Shown: in pieces, positions 26,671 to 35,272 of the stretch
Numbering within the stretch: the first letter of the stretch is position 1
Layout of the letters: each line of letters opens with the position of its first letter
Origin: Muricomes intestini
Lineage (GTDB): Bacteria > Bacillota > Clostridia > Lachnospirales > Lachnospiraceae
Reading direction: 5' to 3'
NCBI RefSeq assembly: GCF_004346165.1
Contig: NZ_SLZZ01000019.1
Coordinates: 1 to 64,000 of the forward strand
DNA: 64,000 bases
Made by a program: the position numbers and the translations under genes
The notes under the pieces: generated by a model
Databases searched by the model: none
What the model saw: only the letters and a program-made list of their open reading frames with translations
What the model was told of the DNA's origin: nothing

Positions 26671-26697
26671 TTAGCACTCTTTAGATAAGAGTGCTAA
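26671..26697 (-). promoter_or_regulatory. CIRCE operator (HrcA binding site)
   Basis: TTAGCACTC (26671-26679), nine bases, then GAGTGCTAA (26689-26697) is an exact match to the CIRCE consensus. It lies just upstream of the -35 box of htpG. HrcA bound here would repress htpG until heat or unfolded protein sequesters GroEL. Confidence 0.95.
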
Positions 26698-26751
26698 TAA
26701 AACCATTAGAAATATAAAATTTCTATAAGCTTAAGGGAACCAGTCCCCATT

Positions 26752-28140
26752 TTAGTCCGCCAGTATACTTTTGTGGCGTTTCAGATATTTTCCGTCTCCT
26801 CTGCTGCCCAGGAACTGATTGTCTTTTACAATCACATTTCCGCGCTGCATAACCAGATCTATATCCCCCTGTACTTTCATGCCCTCATAACAGGTATAGT
26901 CTACTGCACTGTGCATGTCTGCATGGGTAAGCATGCGCTCTTTCCCCGGATCTAATATGACCAGATCGGCATCGGAGCCCGGCAAGAGTGTTCCTTTCTG
27001 AGGATACAGCCCATACATACGGCTTGGATTGGTGCACAGATAATTTACCAGCTGGGAAAGTGTAATTCTTCCCTTTGCAACGCCTTCAGAATATATCACC
27101 CGCAGTCTTTCTTCCACTCCCGGAGCTCCCCCCGGACACGCTGAAAAGTCATCTGCACCTGCCTGCTTTTCTTTTGCAAAATTAAAAGGACAGTGGTCGG
27201 TTCCTATAGTGTCTATGATATTGTCATGCAGCCCTTCCCACAATGCTTCGATATCTTCTTTCTTGCGCAGCGGAGGTGACATGATTGCTTTTAAACCTTC
27301 CTGCCTGTCTTGATATAAATCATCTGTCAGTGTCAGATACTGTGTGCAGGTTTCCACTGCAAAATGTTCCTGGTGTGAAGCTCTTGCCTTCATAACCTCA
27401 AGAAGACCTTCCTTACTGGACAGATGTACGATATACAAAGGTGCGCCTCCTGCCATCGCTGACAAATGCAACATTCTGTTGACAGCCTCTGCCTCACAGC
27501 GTGCAGGACGGCTTAAAGGGTGATATTTCGGCTCCATGCAGCCTTCCTCCACATAGGTCTTCCTCAGATAATTGATAACTCCGTCATTCTCGCAGTGTAC
27601 AGCGATTACAATCCCATCTTCTTTCGCCTGTTTTAATACCCGGAAAATATCTTCGTCTTTCAGCATAAAATCATAGGTCATATAGATTTTGAAACTTGTA
27701 ATCCCTTCTTTTTCCGCAATCTCTTTCATTTCCTTTAATACAGAAGGATTTACATGCTGGATGACACCGTGGAATCCATAGTCAATGACAGCTTTATCGT
27801 CTGCCAGTCTGTGATATTCTTCTACCTGATGCCATAAGCTGCAGCCCACAGGTCCAAATGCCATGTGGTCGACAATCGAAGTTGTGCCGCCGCACGCCGC
27901 CGCAACTGTTCCATCATAGAAATCATCTACAGCCCGGTACTTTCCTGACTGCAAATCCATATGGGTGTGGACATCCACTGCTCCCGGAAGGACATATTTT
28001 CCGGCGGCATCAATCACCTCGGCGCCATCTGCAGATAAATCTATTCCTATGGCTTTAATTGTCTCATTTTCTATTAATATATCTCCTTGAAACACCTGAG
28101 AATCTGTTGCAATCATTCCATTTCTAATTACTTTCGTCAT
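26752..28140 (-). CDS. hydA: Dihydropyrimidinase / D-hydantoinase
   Basis: This is a 462-residue cyclic amidohydrolase. The ATG at 28140 was chosen because AGGAGG precedes it by 7 bases. It has GAVDVHTHMDLQ (metal His pair near 55-66), SFKIYMTYDFML with the Lys that is carbamylated in this family, IAVHCENDG, LYIVHLSS, TIGTDHCPF (catalytic Asp) and GSDADLVILDP. It opens dihydropyrimidine or hydantoin rings, or allantoin-like ureides. It stands alone on the minus strand, divergent from the double-cubane operon. Such hydantoinases also occur in anaerobic purine-degradation clusters, which is a possible role. Confidence 0.88.
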   Translation of the reverse strand: MTKVIRNGMIATDSQVFQGDILIENETIKAIGIDLSADGAEVIDAAGKYVLPGAVDVHTHMDLQSGKYRAVDDFYDGTVAAACGGTTSIVDHMAFGPVGCSLWHQVEEYHRLADDKAVIDYGFHGVIQHVNPSVLKEMKEIAEKEGITSFKIYMTYDFMLKDEDIFRVLKQAKEDGIVIAVHCENDGVINYLRKTYVEEGCMEPKYHPLSRPARCEAEAVNRMLHLSAMAGGAPLYIVHLSSKEGLLEVMKARASHQEHFAVETCTQYLTLTDDLYQDRQEGLKAIMSPPLRKKEDIEALWEGLHDNIIDTIGTDHCPFNFAKEKQAGADDFSACPGGAPGVEERLRVIYSEGVAKGRITLSQLVNYLCTNPSRMYGLYPQKGTLLPGSDADLVILDPGKERMLTHADMHSAVDYTCYEGMKVQGDIDLVMQRGNVIVKDNQFLGSRGDGKYLKRHKSILAD

Positions 28141-28303
28141 ACATAGTCCTCCTCTACATTTTAGTATATACAAAGAATACTACTGTTTCAGAGCAATAGC
28201 AATAATGAATGGTTCGTAGTATAATAAATACAATAGCATAAAATATGCAGCAATCTATAGCTATCAGAGTTCAAAAGTACATATGTCACGGAGGAATCCA
28301 ATC

Positions 28304-29473
28304 ATGGAAAATACAATTTATTTCGACAACGGCAGTACTTCCTTTCCAAAAGCACCGAACGTAGCCTCAGCCATGTCGGAGTTTCTCGCCAAGGGAGGAT
28401 TTAACATTAACAGGGGGAATTATGCAGGGGCCTATGCTGTGGAAAGTCTGGTGCTGGAAACGCGCAATCAGCTGGCAAGACTTTTTCATGCACCTGATTC
28501 CAGGTGTGTAATCTTTACATCGGGAATCACCTGTTCATTAAATTATTTCATCAAAGGGTTGTTAAAGCCCGGAGATCACGTTGTTGTAACCGGGCTGGAG
28601 CACAATGCGGTGATGCGTCCGCTGAACCAGCTTGTGAAAGACGGTGTCACTTATGCTGTAGCTCCCACGGACAGAGAGGGAAATGTTACCCCGGAAGGAA
28701 TCGAAAGATTGCTGAAACCTCAGACAAGAGCAATCATTGCCACACATGCCTCAAATGTATGCGGTACCATTGTTCCTATTCAGGAAATCGGAGAAATCTG
28801 CCGGCGCAGACATGTGCTTTTTGCCGTTGATACAGCACAAAGTGCAGGTACACTGGATATAAATATGGAAGAATGTGGAATAGATTTTCTCGCATTTACG
28901 GGACACAAGGGCCTGCTTGGCCCCCAGGGAACGGGCGGCTTTCTTATATCAGATGCGCTGGATGCACAATTGGCTCCTTTTATGGCCGGTGGAACCGGAA
29001 GCCAATCCGATTCCCTGGAAATGCCGGAAAATCTACCCGACAAATACGAAAGCGGAACCTTAAACCTTCCAGGCATTGTAGGGCTTCATGCGGCCCTTTC
29101 TTATATAGAGGAGACCGGCCTTACTAAAATCCGCCATAAAAAAATGGAGCTGACCCGGCGTTTTCTGGATGATATCAGGGGGCTTCCCAATATTCGCGTT
29201 GCCGGCCGTCAGGATATTTCTAACCGCACGGCGGTGGTATCCTTAGATTTTCTAACTCTGGATAATGCACAGGCGGCCTTTGAACTGGAGCAGCAATATG
29301 GCATTATGACAAGGGTCGGCCTGCATTGCGCTCCTCTCGCCCATAAGTCTCTCGGAACATTCCCGCAGGGAACCGTGAGGTTCTCTTTTGGTGCATCTAA
29401 TACACCTGAAGAAATCGATATATGCGTGATTGGGCTGAGAAATTTATCATCTATAGGTTCTGTCAATAATTAG
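28304..29473 (+). CDS. Cysteine desulfurase-like aminotransferase class V (EF2568 type)
   Basis: This is a 389-residue PLP enzyme. Its start at 28304 follows CACGGAGG. It has [20 protein letters not shown] at the N-terminus, [40 protein letters not shown] and the PLP Lys in [16 protein letters not shown]. The catalytic-loop Cys lies in [20 protein letters not shown]. It fits the TIGR01977-type subgroup known from EF2568 and orphan-SelD selenium clusters. It would take sulfur (or selenium) from cysteine as a persulfide. It begins a plus-strand operon with a double-cubane protein and DUF3343, so it probably feeds that system. Confidence 0.85.
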   Translation: MENTIYFDNGSTSFPKAPNVASAMSEFLAKGGFNINRGNYAGAYAVESLVLETRNQLARLFHAPDSRCVIFTSGITCSLNYFIKGLLKPGDHVVVTGLEHNAVMRPLNQLVKDGVTYAVAPTDREGNVTPEGIERLLKPQTRAIIATHASNVCGTIVPIQEIGEICRRRHVLFAVDTAQSAGTLDINMEECGIDFLAFTGHKGLLGPQGTGGFLISDALDAQLAPFMAGGTGSQSDSLEMPENLPDKYESGTLNLPGIVGLHAALSYIEETGLTKIRHKKMELTRRFLDDIRGLPNIRVAGRQDISNRTAVVSLDFLTLDNAQAAFELEQQYGIMTRVGLHCAPLAHKSLGTFPQGTVRFSFGASNTPEEIDICVIGLRNLSSIGSVNN

Positions 29474-29599
29474 TTCTTATTTATGTAAAAAAACTATTGT
29501 ATCTTCCTCTCTCTTTCATTGTTCTTAGAAGAAATTGGTGTTATGGTAATTATGGTCTTATAACGAGATAAGAAAATACACAGAGGAGGAAAAGTTATT

Positions 29600-30874
29600 A
29601 TGGACAATAATCACAAAATGTGGAGCGATCTGGGGATGAATCTTGAGCTTCACGACCAGCTGTGCGAAGTTCTTCCGCAGGCATTTGGGGATGTCTTTTT
29701 ATCACAGGAAAACCGCCCGGAGAGCATGGACTATTATAACATGGTGGTGGCAGATATCCACGGTATCCGCCCGGCAGAACTCATTGAGCATCAGAAAAAA
29801 GGCGGCAAGGTGTTTGGTACGTTCTGTATCTATGTCCCGGACGAAATTATATTTGCGGCAGATGCAATTGCCACAGGACTCTGCGGAGGGTCGCAGTTCT
29901 GGGTTCCTGGAGGAGAAAAGGTTCTTCCAACCAATACATGTCCGCTTATCAAGGCATCCGTAGGTGCAAGACTTGACCGCACCTGTCCGTTTTTTAGAAT
30001 CGCAGATATGTACATTGGAGAAACAACCTGCGATGGCAAGAAAAAGGCATGGGAGATTTTGGGCGAAGATGTCCCCATGCATGTCATGGACCTGCCCCAG
30101 ATGAAACGCGCAAAAGACATCAAGGCATGGGCGGAAGAAATCGAAACATTAAAGGATACAGTTGAAGAGTTTACCGGCAATAAAGTGACGGCAAAAAAGC
30201 TTGGAGAGAGTATCAAATTAATAAATAATAAGAGGAAGGCATTGGAGCGGCTATACAGCTACCGTAAAAATGAGAACCTGCCAATCAGCGGCGCCGATGT
30301 CCTGATGATTTCCCAGATTGCCTTTTATGACGACCCGGCAAGATTCACACAGATGACAAATAAGCTCTGTGACGAACTGGAGCAGCGCGTAAAAGACGGC
30401 GTGAGTGTAGTTCCCGCAGGAACGAAACGGATCATGCTGACAGGTACGCCTCTGGCAATTCCGAACTGGAAGCTGCACCACATCATCGAAACCAGCGGAG
30501 CTGCCGTTGTCTGTGAAGAAATGTGCACGGGCACCCGGTACTTCGAAAACCAGGTGGACGAGACCAAGGATACATTGAAAGAGCAGATGCAGGCGCTTGC
30601 AGAGAGATACATGCAGATCAACTGTGCCTGTTTTACGCCCAATGAGGGCCGGATCGATGATATTCTCCGTCTTGCAAAGGAATATAAGGCTGACGGGATT
30701 ATTGATGTCAATCTTAAGTTCTGTAACCTTTACGACACCGAAGGTTTTCTCGTGGAACGCGCCTTAAAGGACGCAGGTATTCCGGTTCTTGGAATAGAGA
30801 CCGATTATACAGACAGTGATGCACAGCAGCTTCGCACGAGAATCAGTGCATTTGTAGAAATGCTGAATAATTAA
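29600..30874 (+). CDS. Double-cubane-cluster protein (2-hydroxyacyl-CoA dehydratase family, YjiM-like)
   Basis: This is a 424-residue member of the HgdB/BcrC family. Relatives of this single-subunit type carry an [Fe8S9] double-cubane cluster and reduce small molecules with ATP-driven electrons. Candidate cluster Cys are in FGTFCIYVPDE, GLCGG, TNTCPLIKAS, RTCPFFRIAD and, later, CEEMCTGTRYF, NCACFTPNEGR and LKFCNLYDTEG. No partner dehydratase subunit is encoded nearby, which favours the double-cubane type over a true dehydratase. The start has AGAGGAGGAAAAG before it. The natural substrate of this family is unknown. Confidence 0.85.
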   Translation: MDNNHKMWSDLGMNLELHDQLCEVLPQAFGDVFLSQENRPESMDYYNMVVADIHGIRPAELIEHQKKGGKVFGTFCIYVPDEIIFAADAIATGLCGGSQFWVPGGEKVLPTNTCPLIKASVGARLDRTCPFFRIADMYIGETTCDGKKKAWEILGEDVPMHVMDLPQMKRAKDIKAWAEEIETLKDTVEEFTGNKVTAKKLGESIKLINNKRKALERLYSYRKNENLPISGADVLMISQIAFYDDPARFTQMTNKLCDELEQRVKDGVSVVPAGTKRIMLTGTPLAIPNWKLHHIIETSGAAVVCEEMCTGTRYFENQVDETKDTLKEQMQALAERYMQINCACFTPNEGRIDDILRLAKEYKADGIIDVNLKFCNLYDTEGFLVERALKDAGIPVLGIETDYTDSDAQQLRTRISAFVEMLNN

Positions 30875-30894
30875 TTAAAAGAGGTATACATACC

Positions 30895-31155
30895 ATGCCA
30901 GATATACAGCATTATGTGTTATTTCCCAATCATGACAGCGGTATGCGGCTTTACAATGAATTAAAGGCTCTGGGAGTCGGGGCGGTTATTGCCCCTACTC
31001 CCAGAACTGCAAGTAAATGCTGCGGTATCTCGCTTATGATTGACGAAAAAGATATTGGAGCAATCAGACAGTGCAGTGAAGAACATCATATCGAAATTCT
31101 AAAGATTACGGCTGTTGAAAAGAATATAAATCCTCACAGAGATAAGTATTGTTAG
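30895..31155 (+). CDS. DUF3343 putative sulfur/selenium carrier-like protein
   Basis: The 86-residue protein has the DUF3343 pattern: YVLFPNHDSGMRLYNELKAL, then APTPRTASKCCGISLMI with a vicinal Cys pair near residues 41-42, and a C-terminal Cys. DUF3343 proteins resemble the TusA/YedF carriers and co-occur with selenium-trait genes. Sitting between the double-cubane protein and its activator and downstream of a desulfurase-like enzyme, it may carry a persulfide or selenide. This is inferred from family and context. It is preceded by AAAGAGGT. Confidence 0.78.
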   Translation: MPDIQHYVLFPNHDSGMRLYNELKALGVGAVIAPTPRTASKCCGISLMIDEKDIGAIRQCSEEHHIEILKITAVEKNINPHRDKYC

Positions 31156-31172
31156 AAAAAGGAGTATTATTT

Positions 31173-31955
31173 ATGAATTATGTAGGAATTGATATTGGCT
31201 CAACCGCATCCAAGGTGGTAGCAAGGGGGCCTAATGCCTTTCATTTTGTCCTTCCCACCGGCTGGAGCAGCAAGGAGACAACCATGTCAATAAAGGATAC
31301 TCTGCTGGAAAAGGGCATCGATGTCCTGTCAGATGACACAAAAACAGTATCCACAGGATACGGGCGGGCGGCTGTAGACTTTTCCGATTATACAATCACC
31401 GAAATTACCTGTCATGCAAGAGGAGGTAGAGAGCTGGCCGGGGACAACTGCAGTATTATTGATGTGGGCGGACAAGATACAAAAGTTATTATCGTGGTAA
31501 ACGGTACGGTACAGGACTTTCAGATGAATGACAAGTGTTCTGCCGGGACAGGAAAGTTTCTTGAAATTATGGCAAATCGGCTTGGAGTCACCTTGCAGGA
31601 ATTATTCGAGATGGCGGAAAAAGGAACCGTGCTTCCCATCAGTTCCCTCTGCACAGTATTTGCAGAATCCGAAGTCATCAATTACATTGGGGAAGGCAGA
31701 AACCGGGAGGATATTGCCGCCGGAGTCGTGGACTCTGTTGCCTCAAAAGTAGCACAGCTGTGCCAGAGAAAAGTGCTTTCCCAGAATACTATCCTGACAG
31801 GCGGCTTAAGCCATAATGAATACTTTACAAAAATACTGTCCCAGAAAATAGGACATCCGGTTGCTTCTACGGCAAATGGAAGATATGCAGGTGCATTAGG
31901 AGCCGCACTGCTGGCGGAGGAGAAGGCATCAAAAAACGCCCCTCAGAAAGTATAA
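31173..31955 (+). CDS. ATP-dependent activator of the double-cubane protein (YjiL/BadF family)
   Basis: This is a 260-residue ASKHA-fold ATPase. The start at 31173 follows AAAAGGAG. Motifs are VGIDIGSTASKVV (phosphate 1), IDVGGQDTKVIIV (phosphate 2), NDKCSAGTGKFLEIMA and SSLCTVFAESEVIN, whose two Cys hold the bridging [4Fe-4S] of the dimer. The adenosine motif is TGGLSHNEYF. It would use ATP hydrolysis to push a low-potential electron onto the partner encoded two genes upstream. It ends the operon, and a terminator hairpin overlaps its last codons. Confidence 0.9.
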   Translation: MNYVGIDIGSTASKVVARGPNAFHFVLPTGWSSKETTMSIKDTLLEKGIDVLSDDTKTVSTGYGRAAVDFSDYTITEITCHARGGRELAGDNCSIIDVGGQDTKVIIVVNGTVQDFQMNDKCSAGTGKFLEIMANRLGVTLQELFEMAEKGTVLPISSLCTVFAESEVINYIGEGRNREDIAAGVVDSVASKVAQLCQRKVLSQNTILTGGLSHNEYFTKILSQKIGHPVASTANGRYAGALGAALLAEEKASKNAPQKV

Positions 31956-31966
31956 AACTGAAGGGC
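31931..31966 (-). terminator. Terminator of the aspS-gatCAB operon
   Basis: GCCCCTCAG (31938-31946) pairs with CTGAAGGGC (31958-31966), 8 of 9 bases. On the minus strand it is followed by GTTTTTT (31931-31937). It lies past gatB and overlaps the 3-prime end of the convergent activator gene, so it may serve both. Confidence 0.55.
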
Positions 31967-32029
31967 ATAAACTTTTATTCCTTGTTCTCTTCCGGCTTCA
32001 GTAGGGGAACGTTAAAGCCGACCAGATTC

Positions 32030-33469
32030 TTAATGCTCCTGCAGTGCCTCCTTCAGCATCTGGTTCACCATGCCCGGATTTGCTTTTCCTTTCATGGCTT
32101 TCATCACCTGTCCTACAAGGAATCCTATAGCCTTTTCCTTGCCGCCCAGGTAGTCCTCCACTGATTTTGGATTGTCTGCAATTGCTTTTTCGATTGCCGC
32201 TTTCATGGCCCCCTCATCATTTACAGTCTTTAATCCGTTCTCTTCCACGTATTTTTCCGGGTTAATGTTATCTGTAAATATCTTTTCAAACACTTCTTTT
32301 GCCACAGAGCTGTTGATTGTCCCTGCTTCTGTCAATTCCACAAGTTTCCCGAGATTTTCAGGGGAAAATCGGATATCCTCCGGCTCCATGTTGTGTTCCT
32401 TCAGCAGGCGCAGTGTTTCCACCATCAGCCAGTTGGCCACCTTTTTAGGTTTTTTGCACACCGCTGTCGCCGCCTCAAAGATATCTGCCATTCTTTTAGA
32501 TTCTGTGATGATTTCTGCATCGTACTGAGGAATGTCAAACTCTGCTTTATAGCGCTCCAGCTTTTCAGAGCGCAGCTCCGGCTGTCTGGATTTTATCTCG
32601 GCAATCCATTCATCACTGATTACAATCGGCACCAGATCCGGCTCAGGAAAATACCTGTAATCCTGGGCGTCCTCCTTGGAGCGCATGGCATAGGAATGCT
32701 CTTTGTTGTCATCCCACCGCCTTGTCTCCTGAATCACCGGTTTTCCTTCCTCCAGTAATTCGATCTGCCGCTCCCGCTCTCCTTCGATTGCTCTCGCTAT
32801 AGCCTTGAAGGAGTTCAGATTCTTCATCTCCGTTCTGGTTCCCAGTGTCTCACTTCCTGCCTCCCGCACAGATAGGTTCACATCGGCTCTCATAGAGCCT
32901 TCCTGCAGTTTACAGTCGGAGGCACCAAGGTACTGGATCATCATGCGAAGTTTTTCCAGATAGCTGATAACTTCCTCCGCAGAGCGCATATCCGGCTCCG
33001 ACACAATCTCTACCAGCGGAACACCACTTCTGTTATAGTCCACCAAAGAGGTATCATCCCATTCGTCGTGGACTAATTTTCCCGCATCCTCCTCCATATG
33101 CATCTCATGGATACATACTTTTTTCTTCAGGCCTCCACTTTCTATCTCCAGATACCCGTCTCTTGCAATGGGCAGATATAGCTGGGAGATCTGGTAGTTT
33201 TGAGGGTTATCCGGATAAAAGTAATTTTTTCTGTCAAATTTACATACCTGGGTTATTTTACAGTTGGAAGCCAAACCGATCGCCATAGCATATTCCACGA
33301 CTTGTTTGTTCAAAACCGGGAGGGAGCCCGGCATTCCTGTGCATACCGGGCAGGTATGGGTGTTGGGGGCACCGCCGAACTCCGTGCTGCACCCGCAGAA
33401 GATTTTTGTCTTTGTGGCCAGCTCCACATGAACCTCCAAGCCAATGACTGTCTCATATTGTTTTGCCAT
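32030..33469 (-). CDS. gatB: Asp/Glu-tRNA amidotransferase subunit B
   Basis: This 479-residue subunit recognises the mischarged tRNA and phosphorylates its acyl group before amidation. It starts YETVIGLEVHVELATKTKIF, has CPVCTGMPGSLPVLN, NYFYPDNPQNYQISQ, YNRSGVPLVEIVSEPDMRS and a C-terminal YqeY-like tail domain (about 330-479). It starts inside the last codons of gatA (17-bp overlap). With GatA and GatC it makes Asn-tRNA(Asn), and possibly Gln-tRNA(Gln), by the indirect route. Confidence 0.97.
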   Translation of the reverse strand: MAKQYETVIGLEVHVELATKTKIFCGCSTEFGGAPNTHTCPVCTGMPGSLPVLNKQVVEYAMAIGLASNCKITQVCKFDRKNYFYPDNPQNYQISQLYLPIARDGYLEIESGGLKKKVCIHEMHMEEDAGKLVHDEWDDTSLVDYNRSGVPLVEIVSEPDMRSAEEVISYLEKLRMMIQYLGASDCKLQEGSMRADVNLSVREAGSETLGTRTEMKNLNSFKAIARAIEGERERQIELLEEGKPVIQETRRWDDNKEHSYAMRSKEDAQDYRYFPEPDLVPIVISDEWIAEIKSRQPELRSEKLERYKAEFDIPQYDAEIITESKRMADIFEAATAVCKKPKKVANWLMVETLRLLKEHNMEPEDIRFSPENLGKLVELTEAGTINSSVAKEVFEKIFTDNINPEKYVEENGLKTVNDEGAMKAAIEKAIADNPKSVEDYLGGKEKAIGFLVGQVMKAMKGKANPGMVNQMLKEALQEH

Positions 33470-34949
33470 TTTCCTGTGCCTCCTTTCCTATATTTGCTGA
33501 GGTTTCATGCCACTTCTCTGTAGCGCATTCATACATGTAAGCAGCGCGAAGTAGGGTCTTTTCCTGAAAGCTATTTCCTATAAGCTGTATTCCGATGGGC
33601 AGCCCCCGGCTGTCTTTTCCCACCGGGACAGACATTGCCGGCAGTCCCGCCAGATTGACCGCCACTGTATAAATATCCCCAAGGTACATTTTCATGGGGT
33701 CGGTTAAGCTTTTCCCGAGTTCCGGGGCCGTGGAAGGTGCTGTAGGTCCAAGGATCACATCATATTTTTCAAATGCCCGGTCGAAGGCCTGTTTAATCAG
33801 AGCTTTTGTGCGCAGAGCCTTCAGATAATAGGCATCATAATAGCCGGAACTTAGCACAAAAGAGCCCAGCATAATTCTCCGCTTTACTTCTGCTCCAAAA
33901 CCTTCCGAGCGGGTTTTCTTGTACATATTGTGAAGATCTCTGTAGTCAGCTGTACGGTAGCCGTATTTGACACCGTCAAAACGCTCCAGATTCGAACTTG
34001 CCTCCGCAGAAGCAATCACATAATATGCCGGAATCGCATACTGCACCAGGCTTAAGTCAAATTCTTCTACTATGGCACCGTTTTCCTCTAAAACCTTTGC
34101 CGCCTTTCTGACTGCCTCCTCCACTTCTTTGTCCAGCCCTTTCCCCATATAGTCTCTTGGGATGCCTATTTTCAGACCTTTCACATCTTCAGTAAGAGCT
34201 TCTGTAAAGTGATAATTCTTTCTTTTTACAGAAGTGCTGTCCTTTGTATCATGGGAGGATATTATTTCCAGTATTGCCGCACAGTCCGGCACATCTTTTG
34301 CCACCGGCCCTATCTGGTCCAGGGAAGAGCCATAGGCTACCAGCCCATACCGGGACACTGTACCATAAGTAGGCTTTAAGCCAACCACTCCGCAGAAGGA
34401 ACTGGGCTGACGGATAGAGCCGCCTGTGTCAGAGCCCAGAGCATAATAGCATTCCCGGGCAGCTACCGCCGCACAGGAGCCTCCAGAAGAGCCCCCTGGT
34501 ACATGATTCAGATTATGTGGGTTTTTAGTGGAACCATAATATGAAGTCTCCGTGGTACTTCCCATGGCAAACTCGTCCATATTAGTTTTTCCGATGACAA
34601 CAGCTCCAGCTTTTTTGAGATTCAGTACGGCCTCAGCCGTATATACAGGCTTAAAATTGGACAGAATCCTCGAGCCGCAGGTGGTAAGCTGCCCCTCTAT
34701 GCATATGTTATCCTTCACTGCAACCGGAACACCTGCCAGAGGCCCGGTGAATTCCCCAGCCTCTATTAATCTCTGTACTTCTTCGGCCTGTTGAAACGCC
34801 CCCTCTTCATCCAAAGTCACGTAGCTGTTTACCTCCGGCTCCACTTCCTTTACTCTGTCAAGCACTGCACGGACTGCGTCTGCGGCAGAGGCTTCTCTTT
34901 CCTTTATGGCCTTTCCCAGCTGAAGGGCCGTTAAACTTAATATATCCAC
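33453..34949 (-). CDS. gatA: Asp/Glu-tRNA amidotransferase subunit A
   Basis: This 498-residue amidase-signature enzyme releases ammonia from glutamine. The catalytic triad is visible: Lys in VAVKDNI (about 79), cis-Ser in VPGGSSGGSCAAVAA, and the nucleophile Ser in SDTGGSIRQPSSFCG. It carries the family C-terminal MSVPVGKDSRGLPIGIQLIG. It starts 11 bp after gatC and overlaps gatB. Confidence 0.97.
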   Translation of the reverse strand: MDILSLTALQLGKAIKEREASAADAVRAVLDRVKEVEPEVNSYVTLDEEGAFQQAEEVQRLIEAGEFTGPLAGVPVAVKDNICIEGQLTTCGSRILSNFKPVYTAEAVLNLKKAGAVVIGKTNMDEFAMGSTTETSYYGSTKNPHNLNHVPGGSSGGSCAAVAARECYYALGSDTGGSIRQPSSFCGVVGLKPTYGTVSRYGLVAYGSSLDQIGPVAKDVPDCAAILEIISSHDTKDSTSVKRKNYHFTEALTEDVKGLKIGIPRDYMGKGLDKEVEEAVRKAAKVLEENGAIVEEFDLSLVQYAIPAYYVIASAEASSNLERFDGVKYGYRTADYRDLHNMYKKTRSEGFGAEVKRRIMLGSFVLSSGYYDAYYLKALRTKALIKQAFDRAFEKYDVILGPTAPSTAPELGKSLTDPMKMYLGDIYTVAVNLAGLPAMSVPVGKDSRGLPIGIQLIGNSFQEKTLLRAAYMYECATEKWHETSANIGKEAQENGKTI

Positions 34950-34960
34950 ACCAGTTCCTC

Positions 34961-35254
34961 CTATCCTATGGTTTTTGGCACTTCAAAGCTGTCATCTTTT
35001 CTGAGAGGTGCATTTGACAGGATTGCCTCCCTGTTGTTTCCGTTTGTCACTATATCCTCCCGGAACACATTATTTACCGGAAAGACATGAGACATGGGTG
35101 TAATCCCCTCTGTATCAAGTTCATTAAGTGTGTCAATATAATCCAGCATCTTCTCCATGTCACTCTTCGCCGCTTCTTTTTCCGCCGGTGACAGCTCCAG
35201 CTTTGCAAGAATACCTACATAATCAATAACTTCATCTGTTATTTTATTTTTCAT
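34961..35254 (-). CDS. gatC: Asp/Glu-tRNA amidotransferase subunit C
   Basis: This is a 97-residue helper that wraps around the GatA-GatB interface. It begins with the helix EVIDYVGILAKLELSPAEKE, then DYIDTLNELDTEGITPMSHV and NVFREDIV, the family's conserved core. It lies 18 bp after aspS and 11 bp before gatA. Confidence 0.95.
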   Translation of the reverse strand: MKNKITDEVIDYVGILAKLELSPAEKEAAKSDMEKMLDYIDTLNELDTEGITPMSHVFPVNNVFREDIVTNGNNREAILSNAPLRKDDSFEVPKTIG

Positions 35255-35272
35255 AATAACCGCCTTTCCTGT

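Noticed and set aside
29600-30874. True 2-hydroxyacyl-CoA dehydratase
   Set aside because: No second subunit, CoA-transferase or acyl-CoA dehydrogenase gene is nearby; the single subunit with an adjacent activator and DUF3343 fits the double-cubane type better.
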